Notes: a model not told the origin generated them from the letters alone. Shown: positions 19,001 through 26,715, numbered from the stretch's first letter. The stretch: 64,000 nt of DNA from Bacteroidales bacterium (GCA_016290215.1 JAEETH010000014.1:1-64000), one strand, 5' to 3'. Translations and numbers: made by a program.

Positions 19001-20516
19001 AGACGACAAAGGAGAAAAAGGCGTTGACGAACAGCCTTCCGACTCCACCAAGAGCAAGGAGAAAGTCAACGTGGGCAAGATTGTCCTCGACAACGGCTTG
19101 CGTATCCTCACCCTCGTCAAGAAAGTGTCGGCCACATACGCTTTGACTAACGGGCAAACCTTGCCAGGCTTCCTGCCCAAAGCGCAATACTTTGGCATGA
19201 CACCCGGTTACGGCTGGGCACCTGGCGTAGGCTTCGTCTTTGGTAGCAGCTTTGGCAGCGACAGCAACATCTATGACAAAGCCGTGGCTCACAGTAACGG
19301 CGACGACGTAGGCCAATGGTGGCTCACCACCGACTCCATCATGAGTAACCCCTACGTAAGACGCACCAACGAGACCATGAACTTCCGCGTCAATGCCGAA
19401 CCGTTCCAAGGACTGAAGATAGACATAACGGGGCAACGCAACTATGCTGAAAACCAGCAACATTATTTCAGATACAACACGGCCTCGCAAGTCTTTGAGA
19501 CCTTCACCCCCACCAATGGCGGCACCTTCACGATGAGTTACCTAATGTGGGGTACTTCATTCGCGCCTTCCGACTCCACAGCGTCGCCATTGTTTGACAA
19601 CCTGCTGAGGTACCGTTCGGTAATCGCCGACCGTATCGCCCACAACAACCCGCAGTGGATTGAGCAAGTGAACGAATACGTCTACGACAGTGTCGCGGGC
19701 GACTACTTCCCGAAGGGCTACGGCTCGGGCTCGATGGACGTGTTGCTCTACTCCTTCATCGCTGCCTACACTGGCAAGGATCCCAACACCATGAAACTCA
19801 ACCCCTTCCCTCGCTTCCCCTTGCCCAACTGGAACATCACCTACAACGGTCTGACCAACATCCCTGCCATCGGCAAACTCTTCAAAACGGTCAGCCTCAC
19901 CCATAGCTACAAGTCGAACTACGCCATCAACTCGTGGGCCAGCAACGTCTATTACGATGAGCACAACATCATCCAGACCTACGAAAACTCCGACCAAATC
20001 ATACCGAAATACGACATCTCGCAAATTGTCCTCAACGAACAATACGCGCCTCTCATCGGTATAGACCTCGGTCTGCAAAACTCGATGACCATCAACTTGC
20101 AATTCAAGAAGTCGAGGACGATGACCCTGAGTTTCACCAACAACCAACTCACCGAGGTGAATGGACGCGAAATCGTCATCGGAGCGGGCTATCGTATCAA
20201 GGACCTCTCCTTCTCCATCGTCTCGCTTGGCGGCAGCGGCAACAGGCAAAACATCAAGAACGACCTGATACTGAAACTCGACTTGGGATTCAAGAAAGAC
20301 GTCACCGTGCTTCGCCGCATCGACGAGAACAACAACCAAGTGTCGGCTGGCCAGAACAAGATCAACATCTACTTCACTGCCGACTACACCTTCAGCCAAC
20401 GCTTGGCGGCACAAGCTTTCTTCAAGCGTGACGTGACCGTGCCGTTTGTGGCTAACACCTTCCGTAACTCGACCACCTTTGCTGGCATCACCATCCGATT
20501 CAGCTTGGCGCAATAA
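13038..20516 (+). CDS. sprA: T9SS outer-membrane translocon protein SprA/Sov
   Basis: About 2,492 residues from ATG 13038; the frame is open from 12948, but the first 30 codons are repeat-derived and precede the signal peptide. The mature start (NDYDIFYNPY) is followed by SprA family features: PIPVSTGNPIEDLHNQSPLY, repeated beta-barrel segments, and segments such as IDDFEGAKSTIDLRLPTLWN and VNELRLTDLNSNGG. SprA is the very large 36-strand beta-barrel through which type IX cargo crosses the outer membrane. A Lys/Gly-rich low-complexity insert lies near residues 1972-2010. The last residues (ITIRFSLAQ) make a terminal beta strand. It is in the conserved ruvA-sprA-gcvH order and should export the sorting-domain proteins in this window. 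Start choice is uncertain. Confidence 0.96.
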   Translation: MTPSNTSYFSIQHSAFLILFLLALFLSPALTAANDYDIFYNPYTVEPDTTKVIYPIPVSTGNPIEDLHNQSPLYLSDPENFTTEIIYDPLTGQYTFKRRIGEFYYDTPTTLTQSEYFEYQNKKGIQQYWKERRSQNARSTTNGNSIIPPIYVGGKAFETIFGSNTIDIRPQGSVDLTFGFKHSYRDDPSLSERRKKHNDFIFEQDIQLNVMAKIGDKINFNINKNTKATFNYQDKLALKYEGKEDEIIQLLEAGNVSFPLNSTLITGTQQLFGIKSKLKFGNTTISGIVSYQESESQNVTVQGGAQTSEFIINCLDYEDNRHFFLSQFFRDQYEAALATLPTVTSSVNITKIEVWITNTNTSTQNTRNILALNDLGEAKDEWIYSQEVIPTNSTIFPRNAANNLLTRMDTTQIRNISTVTNYMSNDPMRLGMSGYMVSGRDFEKVENARRLSNTEFSLNSKLGFISLNVTLNPNQTLAVAYQYTIVGSNDVYQVGEFSDQGINTPQVLVAKLLKGTTVNTKMPIWNLMMKNVYNIRAFQISPNDFMLNIFYNGNSSSTPYGYFTEGSVKGVSLLHLMGLDNLTTQNNPIAGGDGVFDFINNAATQGGTINSANGRVFFPVLEPFGKHIHNKIFPDEPDLANKYAYDSLYTMTKTSAEQYSEKNKFSLRGYYSSQSGSEISLNAMNVAQGSVTVTAGGVQLVENVDYTVDYTLGRVTIINEGVLNSGTPINIALESNSGFSAIKKTFLGARVEHEFNRDFHIGGTVLYLGEKSYTQKINYGEEAIANTIYGADLSYNTEARWLTTLIDALPGIETKAPSRIRVDGEFARFIPGLSKSAAERNTSYIDDFEGAKSTIDLRLPTLWNMASTPQNQTDLFPEAAAGTGLDYGKNRARLSWYVIDNSIFYDRNYNYRPANITNDELSKHAVRQVLETELFPTKDIAAGTQTNMSVLNLSYYPDERGPYNYDVDPTPYSAGVNLDGKLNDPKSRWAGIMRKMESTDFEATNIEYIEFWLMDPFADEAFANNPGKLYINLGDISEDILRDGRKFYENGLPSTAVVENVDTTIWGRVPTLQDLVGTFNNSSEARQYQDVGYDGLRDVDERSFFDNNFLTLIRERFGEASPAYVQAYNDPSSDDYHYFRSSDWDSDETHSSILERYKFFANPEGNSPADIQQTEGYTTSNSTLPNAEDINNDNTLSESERYYQYVIDIDPAKMIVGQNHISDVFHATNIALPNNTIGSCTWYQFRIPIKQPDKVIGHIDDFSSIRFMRMFVTDFERPMVLRFATLDLVKGEWRSYSQSIQAPGEYEPNDISNATTFDISAVSIDENSRREPVPYVIPPGILQERVIGTTQVTRINEQSLQMTVQNLVDGDGRAIYKTADFDFRQYKYLKMFVHAEAAHEDSPLEDQDLTVFFRLGTDFTENYYEYEVPLKVTPWGTAYTNKEAIWPEINNLDILLEDLVEVKTHRNEAMNQPNSNVRLNYIYSEKKKVGNVDGRDYFHTIKVIGNPSISDVEAMMIGVRNPKRQNLADVDDGQPKSAVIWVNELRLTDLNSNGGIAATGRIEATLADFGRVSVNGTYSSASFGALDSRIANNTFEAHSAFNVATDLELGKFFENIGLKIPMHIDYGENKITPLYNPYDADIKLKDALAAMSSDEERKEFTSTIHDFTRQKNINFMNVRKERVTKKRNKGEESGKTENSRDPNRALSGGGRGNAPKVHIYDLENFNLSFSYAETYQENTDIKYYLTKAYRGGLGYSYAGNPKPWEPFSKAQWASKPALQIIKDINFYYLPKSLTFNTEMYRFYSERELRNKSGGEIIINPTYSKQWDWNRNYQLRYDLSRGLTFEYSAQAQAYIYEPAGMVDKSQDPETWQLNRDTIKNELKHLGSMSRFQQSVNASYTLPINKIPILNWINASANYQGTYSWTASPQHMQKRLGNTIENSNNIQGNATLDFTKLYNKVPYLKNLNTPRRNNDSGRGGKNDKGGKKGKDDKGEKGVDEQPSDSTKSKEKVNVGKIVLDNGLRILTLVKKVSATYALTNGQTLPGFLPKAQYFGMTPGYGWAPGVGFVFGSSFGSDSNIYDKAVAHSNGDDVGQWWLTTDSIMSNPYVRRTNETMNFRVNAEPFQGLKIDITGQRNYAENQQHYFRYNTASQVFETFTPTNGGTFTMSYLMWGTSFAPSDSTASPLFDNLLRYRSVIADRIAHNNPQWIEQVNEYVYDSVAGDYFPKGYGSGSMDVLLYSFIAAYTGKDPNTMKLNPFPRFPLPNWNITYNGLTNIPAIGKLFKTVSLTHSYKSNYAINSWASNVYYDEHNIIQTYENSDQIIPKYDISQIVLNEQYAPLIGIDLGLQNSMTINLQFKKSRTMTLSFTNNQLTEVNGREIVIGAGYRIKDLSFSIVSLGGSGNRQNIKNDLILKLDLGFKKDVTVLRRIDENNNQVSAGQNKINIYFTADYTFSQRLAAQAFFKRDVTVPFVANTFRNSTTFAGITIRFSLAQ

Positions 20517-20554
20517 AATTTTCACCAAACCGCGGAGTGAGCCACTAAAATATG

Positions 20555-20562
20555 TATTTTCG
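20555..20562 (+). promoter_or_regulatory. Possible -7 box of gcvH
   Basis: TATTTTCG differs by one base from TAnnTTTG and lies 32 bases before the gcvH start, in the 78-base gap after sprA. Confidence 0.4.
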
Positions 20563-20594
20563 CAGCCTAATTAGACACTTTAAAATTTAATCAA

Positions 20595-20984
20595 ATGAAT
20601 ATTCCAGCAAACCTGAAGTACACCAACGACGACGAATGGATCCGCCTCGAAGGCGAAGAAGCCTACGTCGGCATCACCGATTATGCACAACACGAACTTG
20701 GCGACATCACCTTCGTTGATGTTGACCCCGACCTCGTCGGCGAGACCCTCGACGCCCAAGAAGAATTTGGCGCCATCGAAGCCGTGAAGACCACCGCCGA
20801 GCTCCTCATGCCCGTGGCTGGCGAAGTCCTCGAAGTCAACGAAGCCCTCGCTGACGAAGAGAACGCCAAACTCGTCAACACCGACCCCTACGGCGAGGCT
20901 TGGATCATCAAGATCAAAGTGAACAACGTTGCCGACCTGGACAACCTCCTCGATGCCGCCGCTTACGAAGCTAAGATTGGCTAA
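20595..20984 (+). CDS. gcvH: Glycine cleavage system H protein
   Basis: The 129-residue protein has the full lipoyl-carrier fold of GcvH. The segment GAIEAVKTTAELLMP places the lipoyl-lysine at Lys65, and the N-terminal KYTNDDEWIRLEGEEAYVGIT matches the family. The H protein shuttles the aminomethyl group between the P, T and L proteins of glycine cleavage; those partners are not in the window. In Bacteroidota gcvH commonly sits between sprA and a VanZ-like gene, as here, which reflects gene order more than shared function. The next gene begins two bases after the stop. Confidence 0.97.
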   Translation: MNIPANLKYTNDDEWIRLEGEEAYVGITDYAQHELGDITFVDVDPDLVGETLDAQEEFGAIEAVKTTAELLMPVAGEVLEVNEALADEENAKLVNTDPYGEAWIIKIKVNNVADLDNLLDAAAYEAKIG

Positions 20985-20986
20985 TC

Positions 20987-21373
20987 TTGGAAAAGCTCAC
21001 TAGAAATAGTTACCCGGGACTCTTGTGCGGAATCGTCATCATGGTTCTGACAGGAATTCCGGGTTCTTGTTTGCCCCATGTCAAGCCCATCGTCGGCCTG
21101 GACAAGGTGGTGCATCTATTAATGTATGCCGCCTTCGCCTTTCTCTGCCTCTGGGGTTATCGTAAGCAGTTCATTTCCAACGGACAAGCCTACCAAAAGA
21201 AAGCCCTGCTGTTGGCACTCGTCATCAGCATCTTCTACGGTGGACTGACCGAAATACTGCAAGAATACCTCGTGCCTGGCCGCACGGGCGACTGGATCGA
21301 TTTCCTTGCCGACGGCATCGGCACCCTTCTCGGAGTCTTTGTTTTTCAGCTTTTTTACCGCCACAAAAAATAA
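20987..21373 (+). CDS. VanZ-like family membrane protein
   Basis: A 128-residue protein with four predicted membrane helices (about 10-28, 38-57, 67-85 and 100-122). The segment PIVGLDKVVHLLMYAAFAF and the later GLTEILQEYLVPGR / DFLADGIGTLLG are typical of VanZ-like proteins, whose role outside teicoplanin resistance is unknown. The most likely start is the TTG at 20987, two bases after gcvH, because the first ATG (21041) would remove most of helix 1; translational coupling to gcvH is plausible. The position between gcvH and tonB is conserved in the phylum. Confidence 0.85.
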   Translation: MEKLTRNSYPGLLCGIVIMVLTGIPGSCLPHVKPIVGLDKVVHLLMYAAFAFLCLWGYRKQFISNGQAYQKKALLLALVISIFYGGLTEILQEYLVPGRTGDWIDFLADGIGTLLGVFVFQLFYRHKK

Positions 21374-21385
21374 AATTCGGTTTAC

Positions 21386-21418
21386 TTGCGTTTTATAAGC
21401 AAATAATTCCTATTTTCG
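21386..21418 (+). promoter_or_regulatory. Promoter of the tonB gene
   Basis: TTG at 21386-21388 and TATTTTCG at 21411-21418 are separated by 22 bases; the start codon is at 21457. Confidence 0.5.
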
Positions 21419-21456
21419 CACCCAAAATAGGAAGTAATATTTAAAAACACATAACC

Positions 21457-22137
21457 ATGGAAGAGAAAAAATCACCTAAGGCCAATCTTGAGAACAAGAA
21501 ATTGATGTTCATGCAAATAGGTATGATCATCAGCTTGCTCATCGCTTGGTTAGCCTTCGAACACAAGAGCTACGACAAGCGCGAAATCGACCCGAGCCTG
21601 CTCCGTCAGACCGAAGTCGTCGAGGAAGAGATGGTGGAAATCACCAAGCAGGAAGAGCAAAAGCCCCAGCCTGTGGAAGTGCCCAAGCAGACCACCCAGC
21701 TCGAAATCGTGCAAGACGACGTTGAAGTAGAAGACATCGAAATCAACGCCGAAGTCGACCAACAGGAAGTCATTGAAGAGTACGTCCCCGTCGAAGTCGA
21801 AGAAGAAGAAGTTCAAGAACAGGAGATTTTCCAAATCGTGGAAGAGATGCCTGCCTATCCTGGTGGCGAACAGAAACTGATGGAATTCGTGGCCAAGAAC
21901 ATCAAGTATCCCCAGATTGCCCGTGAGACTGGCATCCAGGGCCGTGTGTTCGTCGGCTTCGTCGTTGAGCCTGACGGCAGCGTCTCCAACGTAAAGGTGC
22001 TCCGTGGCATCGGTGGCGGCTGCGACGAAGAAGCTATGCGCGTCGTCAAGAGCATGCCGAAGTGGAAGCCTGGTAAGCAACGTGGTAAGGCTGTGCGTGT
22101 GTCTTACATGCTGCCCGTGAACTTCACGCTTAAATGA
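21457..22137 (+). CDS. tonB: Energy transducer TonB
   Basis: This 226-residue protein has one N-terminal membrane helix (about residues 17-35), a long acidic periplasmic linker rich in Glu, Val and Gln (about 45-128, replacing the Pro-rich linker of proteobacterial TonB) and a C-terminal TonB domain (about 138-226: PAYPGGEQKLMEFVAKNI, GRVFVGFVVEPDGSV, MPKWKPGKQRGK). It couples the proton motive force through ExbB/ExbD to outer-membrane transporters. A candidate ExbB/ExbD set lies at 37-40 kb. The gene closes the ruvA-sprA-gcvH-vanZ-tonB block and is followed by a strong terminator. Confidence 0.93.
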   Translation: MEEKKSPKANLENKKLMFMQIGMIISLLIAWLAFEHKSYDKREIDPSLLRQTEVVEEEMVEITKQEEQKPQPVEVPKQTTQLEIVQDDVEVEDIEINAEVDQQEVIEEYVPVEVEEEEVQEQEIFQIVEEMPAYPGGEQKLMEFVAKNIKYPQIARETGIQGRVFVGFVVEPDGSVSNVKVLRGIGGGCDEEAMRVVKSMPKWKPGKQRGKAVRVSYMLPVNFTLK

Positions 22138-22140
22138 AAA

Positions 22141-22167
22141 AAGCCAGCGATTTGCTGGCTTTTTTTT
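22141..22167 (+). terminator. Intrinsic terminator of tonB
   Basis: AAGCCAGC and GCTGGCTT form a stem with a four-base loop, followed by eight T residues and beginning three bases after the tonB stop. Confidence 0.9.
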
Positions 22168-22187
22168 GTATCTGCACGGGTCAAGGG

Positions 22188-22319
22188 AGATTCCCTTTGG
22201 GAATGCAGTATTGCATCGTTATTGTTTCGCGGCGGCAAGTAAGGTTCATCATTCATTGAGACTGACATGCCGCCGCATAATGACACGGTCACGCCACGCC
22301 ATTCCCAAAGGGAATCCCT
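22188..22319. repeat. GCGGCGGC cruciform element, copy A
   Basis: The left end carries TTCCC-TTT-GGGAA and the right end TTCCC-AAA-GGGAA; the central stem GCGGCGGC/GCCGCCGC (22229-22276) encloses a 32-base loop. The right end touches the uvrC stop codon (22320-22322) with no gap. Confidence 0.88.
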
Positions 22320-24125
22320 TTATTGCTGAAAATGTTTATAAACAATCTCAGCCTTGGCGGGTCCAACAATCTCGGAAAGCCGTTCCTGCGTTGCCTCCTT
22401 GATGCCTTTTACCGATTTCAGTTCCAAAAGCAGCTTCTCCGCCGTTTTCTTCCCTATACCCTTGATGTCGGCTAACTCGGAGTGCATGAAGCCCTTTTCG
22501 AACTTCTTGCGGTGGAATGTGATGGCGAAACGGTGCACCTCGTCCTGGATGTGCGTCAACAGACGAAACACCTCCGAATTAGGCTTCAAGCCTACCACAC
22601 GGGGCGGGAAGCCAAACAACAACTCGTTGGTGCGGTGATGGTCGTCCTTGGCCAAACCCGCAATGGGAATGTCGACATGCAACTCGTCCTCGATGACCTG
22701 ACGCACCACCTCCATCTGTCCCTTACCGCCATCGGTGATGATGAGGTTGGGCAAAGGTTTCCCCTCCTCTATCAGCCTGGAATAACGCCTTCTGACCACC
22801 TCTTTCATCGAGGCGTAGTCGTCGGGGCCTTCCACCGTCTTGATGTTGAAATGACGATAGCCCGCCTTGTTGGGCTTGCCGTCGACAAACTGCACCATGC
22901 CCGCCACGGCATAGTCGCCTTGGAAGTTGGAGTTGTCGAAGCACTCGATTACGTTGGGCATCTCTTCCAACTGCAAAGCCTCCTTAAGGCTGTTCAGCAC
23001 CCGCTTCTGATGCCGTTCGGGGTCGACAAGGGTGCGTTGTTTCTCCAAATCGATCTTGTATTGCATGGCGTTGCGGCGCGAGAGGTCGAGCAGTTTGAGC
23101 TTGTCGCCACGCTGCGGGATGGTCACCTGAACTGCATCAATGTCGTAGTCTAATTTCATCGGGACGATGATTTCGGCAGCGGGCTTGTCGAACTGTTGCC
23201 TTAGCTCGGTGATGGCCAACAGCAAAAGCTCTTCGGCGGTCTCCTCCAAGCGGCGTTTCATCTCGAAGGAATGACTCTGCACCACGGCCCCGTCCATCAC
23301 CTTCATGTAGTTGACATAGAACAGCTCGCCCTCGTCGACGTAAGAAAACACCTCCACGTCGTGAATCGACTGGCTGACCACGGTGGAGCGGCTGCGGTAG
23401 TTCTCCAAGAGGTCGTATTTCTCCTTGATGAGTTGCGCCTCCTCAAACTCAAGCCTTGAAGCGTGGTCCATCATCTGGGCTTTCAGGTCGCGGAGCACAC
23501 CACCCAAGTTGCCCTTGATGACTTCGCGGATTTCGGCTATCATGGCGCTGTAGTCAACCTTCGAAATCAAGCCTTCGCAGGGACCGTTGCACTTGTGGAT
23601 ATGGTAGTCGAGACAGACTTTATACTTGCCTTTGGCGACACCAGCTTCCGTCAGCGGCGTGCGACACGAGCGCACCTTGTAGACCTGCCCAAGCAGGTCC
23701 AGCAGGATATGCGCCGTGCGTACCGAGGGATAAGGACCAAAATACTCAGAGCCGTCGTTAACCTTTCTTCGGGTAAGGAAAACACGCGGAAAAGCCTCTT
23801 TCTTGATGCAAATCCAAGGGTAGGTCTTGTCGTCCTTGAGCATGATATTGTAGCGCGGCTTGTACTGCTTGATCATCGTGTTCTCCAGCAGCAGTGCCTC
23901 CGACTCCGAGTCGACGATGCTGTATTCGAGGTCAGCAATCTTACTCACGAGGACGCGTGTCTTGCCCGTCTGTTCTTTATTGAAATAGCTGCTGACGCGA
24001 CGTTTCAGGTTCTTGGCCTTACCGACGTAGATCAATTCGCCTTTCTTGTCGAAGTAGCGGTATACGCCAGGCTTCAAGGGCAGCGCGGCCAGCTTTTGTT
24101 TCACTATCTCAGGGAGAGCTTGCAT
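22320..24125 (-). CDS. uvrC: Excinuclease ABC subunit C (UvrC)
   Basis: A 601-residue UvrC of normal length. The N-terminal GIY-YIG nuclease domain (about 16-95: GVYRYFDKKGELIYVGKAKNLKRR) makes the 3' incision, a UVR motif near residues 205-240 binds UvrB, the RNase H-like domain (about 370-540: ECFDNSNFQGDYAVAGMV, then LIITDGGKGQMEVV) makes the 5' incision, and a C-terminal helix-hairpin-helix pair ends the protein. It acts in nucleotide excision repair. The stop codon abuts repeat copy A. Upstream, a different palindromic repeat separates it from thiL on the same strand. Confidence 0.98.
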   Translation of the reverse strand: MQALPEIVKQKLAALPLKPGVYRYFDKKGELIYVGKAKNLKRRVSSYFNKEQTGKTRVLVSKIADLEYSIVDSESEALLLENTMIKQYKPRYNIMLKDDKTYPWICIKKEAFPRVFLTRRKVNDGSEYFGPYPSVRTAHILLDLLGQVYKVRSCRTPLTEAGVAKGKYKVCLDYHIHKCNGPCEGLISKVDYSAMIAEIREVIKGNLGGVLRDLKAQMMDHASRLEFEEAQLIKEKYDLLENYRSRSTVVSQSIHDVEVFSYVDEGELFYVNYMKVMDGAVVQSHSFEMKRRLEETAEELLLLAITELRQQFDKPAAEIIVPMKLDYDIDAVQVTIPQRGDKLKLLDLSRRNAMQYKIDLEKQRTLVDPERHQKRVLNSLKEALQLEEMPNVIECFDNSNFQGDYAVAGMVQFVDGKPNKAGYRHFNIKTVEGPDDYASMKEVVRRRYSRLIEEGKPLPNLIITDGGKGQMEVVRQVIEDELHVDIPIAGLAKDDHHRTNELLFGFPPRVVGLKPNSEVFRLLTHIQDEVHRFAITFHRKKFEKGFMHSELADIKGIGKKTAEKLLLELKSVKGIKEATQERLSEIVGPAKAEIVYKHFQQ

Positions 24126-24139
24126 TGTTTGTTTATTTA

Positions 24140-24239
24140 CTATGGCTTATGGCCGATAGCTTATGGCTCGCTACTGCCAAAAGTACTTACTTCACACTTT
24201 GGGTAAAGCGAGCCATTGGCCATAAGCTATAGGCCATAG
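24140..24239. repeat. CATAAGC-family palindrome between thiL and uvrC
   Basis: Arms of about 32 bases (24140-24171, built from words like GGCTTATGGC and GATAGCTTATGGCTCGC; and 24208-24239, their inverse) flank a 36-base spacer. The right arm ends exactly where the thiL stop codon begins. Related copies lie at 35193-35214 and 36215-36331. Confidence 0.85.
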
Positions 24240-25298
24240 TCACTTTTTCTTCATGTGGTCCCAGCCCTGCGCCTTAATTGGGATGACGTGGTTGTCGGGC
24301 GTGATCATCTCGGCCACGCCTTTGTCGTCGGTCATGTAGCCAATCACCGTCACATCAGCCGAGAGGGTCTTGATTTTCTCGTAGTCCTTTTGGTCGATGG
24401 TGAAGAGCAGCTCGTAGTCCTCTCCCCCACTCAAAGCCGCCACCGAAGGCACGATTTGGAACTCCTTGGCCATTTTGTCCGTCGTCGGGTCGATGGGGAT
24501 ACGCTCCTCGTAGAGTTGGCAGCCCACGCCGCTTTCCTTGCAGAGATGCAGGATTTCGGAAGCCAAGCCATCGGAAATGTCGATCATCGAGGTAGGTTTG
24601 ACGCCTAAGGTCTTGAGTTGTTCGACGACGTCCTTGCGGGCTTCGGGCTTCAGCTGACGCTCCAGCACATACTCCATACCCTTCAACTGAGGTTGCATAT
24701 TGGGGTTGGAGAGGAACTCCACCTTCTCGCGTTCGAGGATGAGCAGGCCTATATAGGCGCCACCCAAGTCACCGCTCACACAAAGCAGGTCGTTCTTCTT
24801 GGCGCCACTTCGGTAGACGATGTCCTCTTCCTTCGCCATGCCGATGACGGTGATGGAGATGACGAGGCCCGACTTGCTGCTTGTGGTGTCGCCGCCCACC
24901 ATGTCGACATGGTAACGTTCGCAGGCAAGGTGTATGCCCGCATATAGCTCATCAAGCGCTTCGGCGGTATAGCGGCTCGACACGCCTAAGCCCACCACAA
25001 TCTGCGTGGGGGTGCCGTTCATGGCGTAAATGTCGGAGAAGTTGCTCACGGCGGCCTTGTAGCCCAAGTGTTTCAAGGGACAGTAGGTCATGTCGAAATG
25101 GACGCCTTCCAAGAGCATGTCGACCGAGACAAGGGTACGGTAGCCTTCGTGGTTGATGACGGCGGCATCGTCGCCCACGCCTTTCAGCGACGAGGCGTTA
25201 CGCAAGGGAAAGTCGGCGGTCAGTTGGTCGATAAGGCCAAATTCGCCTAATTCGTCTAATTCAGTCAGAGGTTTATTTTCTTTTGCCATATTCTTCAT
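24240..25298 (-). CDS. thiL: Thiamine-monophosphate kinase ThiL
   Basis: About 352 residues. The family features are GEFGLIDQL near the N-terminus, KGVGDDAAV (Mg/ATP binding), the VSVDMLLEGVHFD segment, VGGDTTSSKSGLVISIT and the C-terminal DISDGLASE and GGEDYELLFT motifs. ThiL phosphorylates thiamine monophosphate to the diphosphate cofactor. The start is taken as ATG 25298 (next ATG at 25289); an upstream TTG at 25313 overlaps the -7 box and cannot be right. The gene is divergent from sdaA with only 43 bases between start codons. Confidence 0.95.
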   Translation of the reverse strand: MKNMAKENKPLTELDELGEFGLIDQLTADFPLRNASSLKGVGDDAAVINHEGYRTLVSVDMLLEGVHFDMTYCPLKHLGYKAAVSNFSDIYAMNGTPTQIVVGLGVSSRYTAEALDELYAGIHLACERYHVDMVGGDTTSSKSGLVISITVIGMAKEEDIVYRSGAKKNDLLCVSGDLGGAYIGLLILEREKVEFLSNPNMQPQLKGMEYVLERQLKPEARKDVVEQLKTLGVKPTSMIDISDGLASEILHLCKESGVGCQLYEERIPIDPTTDKMAKEFQIVPSVAALSGGEDYELLFTIDQKDYEKIKTLSADVTVIGYMTDDKGVAEMITPDNHVIPIKAQGWDHMKKK

Positions 25299-25310
25299 TA
25301 TTATTGGCTG

Positions 25311-25318
25311 CAAAGGTA
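25311..25318 (-). promoter_or_regulatory. -7 box of thiL
   Basis: On the minus strand TACCTTTG lies 12 bases upstream of ATG 25298, so the leader would be only a few bases long, or about 15 bases if translation starts at 25289. Confidence 0.6.
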
Positions 25319-25329
25319 AGTTTTTTTCC

Positions 25330-25337
25330 TAATTTTG
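25330..25337 (+). promoter_or_regulatory. -7 box of sdaA, near-leaderless
   Basis: TAATTTTG ends four bases before the sdaA ATG at 25342. With the usual -7 to start distance, transcription would begin at or just within the start codon. Confidence 0.55.
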
Positions 25338-25341
25338 CACC

Positions 25342-26544
25342 ATGAAAACCATCAAAGACATTTACAAGATTGGTGTAGGCCCTTCGAGCAGCCACACCAT
25401 GGGGCCGCAAAAGGCAGCCCATATCTTCAATAACCGTTTCCCCAATGCTGCCTCGTTCGAGGTGACGCTCTATGGCAGCCTCGCCGCCACGGGCAAGGGC
25501 CACATGACCGACAAGGCCATCCTCGACACCCTTCAGGCGCCCACCGAAATCGTTTGGAAACCCGAAGTCATCCTTCCCTTTCACCCTAACGGCATGCTGT
25601 TCAAGGCCTTCGGCGCAGAGAAAAACCTTCTCGGCGACTGGCAGGTGTTTAGCATCGGCGGAGGCAACTTGGCCGAAGAAGGCAAAACCGACGAGTCGCC
25701 TGAAGTCTATCCGCTTTCGACGATGACCGACATCCTCAACTGGTGCGAACGCACAGGCCGCACCTATTGGGAATATGTCTACGAAAACGAGAACCAAAAA
25801 GAGATTGAGGACTATATGCTGGAGGTTTGGCGCGTGATGCAGGCGGCTGTCGAGCGGGGCATCCAAGCCGAAGGTGTCCTTCCCGGACCGCTCAACCTGA
25901 GCCGCAAAGCCGCCACCTACCACATCAAGGCCTCAGGCTACACCCATACCTTGAAGAGCCGTGGCTTGGTGTATTCCTACGCCTTGGCCGTCTCTGAAGA
26001 GAATGCCTCGGGCGGCGTCATCGTCACGGCGCCCACCTGCGGGTCGTGTGGCGTGATGCCAGCCGTGTTGTACCATCTCTCGAAGAGTTACGAATTTACC
26101 GACCAGCGCATCATCCGTGCCTTGGTGACGGCGGGCTTGGTGGGCAACATCGTGCGCACCAACGCATCCATCTCGGGAGCCGAGGTAGGCTGTCAAGGCG
26201 AAGTAGGCGTGGCCTGCGCCATGGCTGCCGCTGCTGCCAACCAACTGTTTGGCGGGAGCCCTGCCCAAATCGAATACGCCGCTGAGATGGCGCTTGAGCA
26301 CCATTTGGGCATGACCTGCGACCCCGTATGCGGTCTCGTCCAGATTCCCTGCATCGAGCGCAACGCCTACGCCGCTGCCCGCGCCTTAGACTCCAACATC
26401 TTCTCCACCTTCTCAGACGGGCACCATCGCGTGTCGTTCGACAAAGTGGTGGAAACGATGAAAGAAACCGGCAAAGACATCCCCTCGCTCTACAAAGAGA
26501 CCTCGCAGGGTGGTTTGGCAAGAGATTACATGCAGATGGACTGA
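25342..26544 (+). CDS. sdaA: L-serine ammonia-lyase (iron-sulfur, single chain)
   Basis: This 400-residue protein is a fused type 1 L-serine dehydratase. The N-terminal beta domain begins YKIGVGPSSSHTMGP; the C-terminal alpha domain holds the substrate and cluster motifs TAPTCGSCGVMPAVLYHL, GCQGEVGVACAMAAAA and MTCDPVCGLVQIPCIERNA. The cysteines in these last motifs ligate the [4Fe-4S] cluster that acts as Lewis acid in the deamination of serine to pyruvate and ammonia. Product pyruvate would feed the oxidoreductase at the left edge in an anaerobe. It has a nearly leaderless promoter shared back to back with thiL. Confidence 0.96.
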   Translation: MKTIKDIYKIGVGPSSSHTMGPQKAAHIFNNRFPNAASFEVTLYGSLAATGKGHMTDKAILDTLQAPTEIVWKPEVILPFHPNGMLFKAFGAEKNLLGDWQVFSIGGGNLAEEGKTDESPEVYPLSTMTDILNWCERTGRTYWEYVYENENQKEIEDYMLEVWRVMQAAVERGIQAEGVLPGPLNLSRKAATYHIKASGYTHTLKSRGLVYSYALAVSEENASGGVIVTAPTCGSCGVMPAVLYHLSKSYEFTDQRIIRALVTAGLVGNIVRTNASISGAEVGCQGEVGVACAMAAAAANQLFGGSPAQIEYAAEMALEHHLGMTCDPVCGLVQIPCIERNAYAAARALDSNIFSTFSDGHHRVSFDKVVETMKETGKDIPSLYKETSQGGLARDYMQMD

Positions 26545-26551
26545 AGACCTC

Positions 26552-26700
26552 GGGAGGTTCCCAAGGGAAATCGAAGATTGGCTCCGCCGAATCGGAGATT
26601 TCAACGGAGTTAATGGAGTAAGGTCATTAATTCAAAAGCGGCGGCCTGTGAAACTTACCTAATGTAAGACCCACGAGCCGCCGCTTTGTAACAGGAACTT
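26552..26700. repeat. GCGGCGGC element, copy B1 (right end lost)
   Basis: The left end has TTCCC-AA-GGGAA, then a GAAATCGAAGATT word interrupted by a small palindrome (GGCTCCGCCGAATCGGAG), and a core GCGGCGGC/GCCGCCGC at 26638-26684 with a 31-base loop. The usual CCATTCCC right end is missing. It starts about eight bases after the sdaA stop. Together with copy B2 it fills the 326-base gap between sdaA and the next gene. Confidence 0.75.
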
Positions 26701-26715
26701 ATATTAATGTTGGCA

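Noticed and set aside
17115..20528. Minus-strand frames of 310 and 323 codons opposite sprA
   Set aside because: Antisense to conserved sprA sequence, no start signals or recognisable domains.
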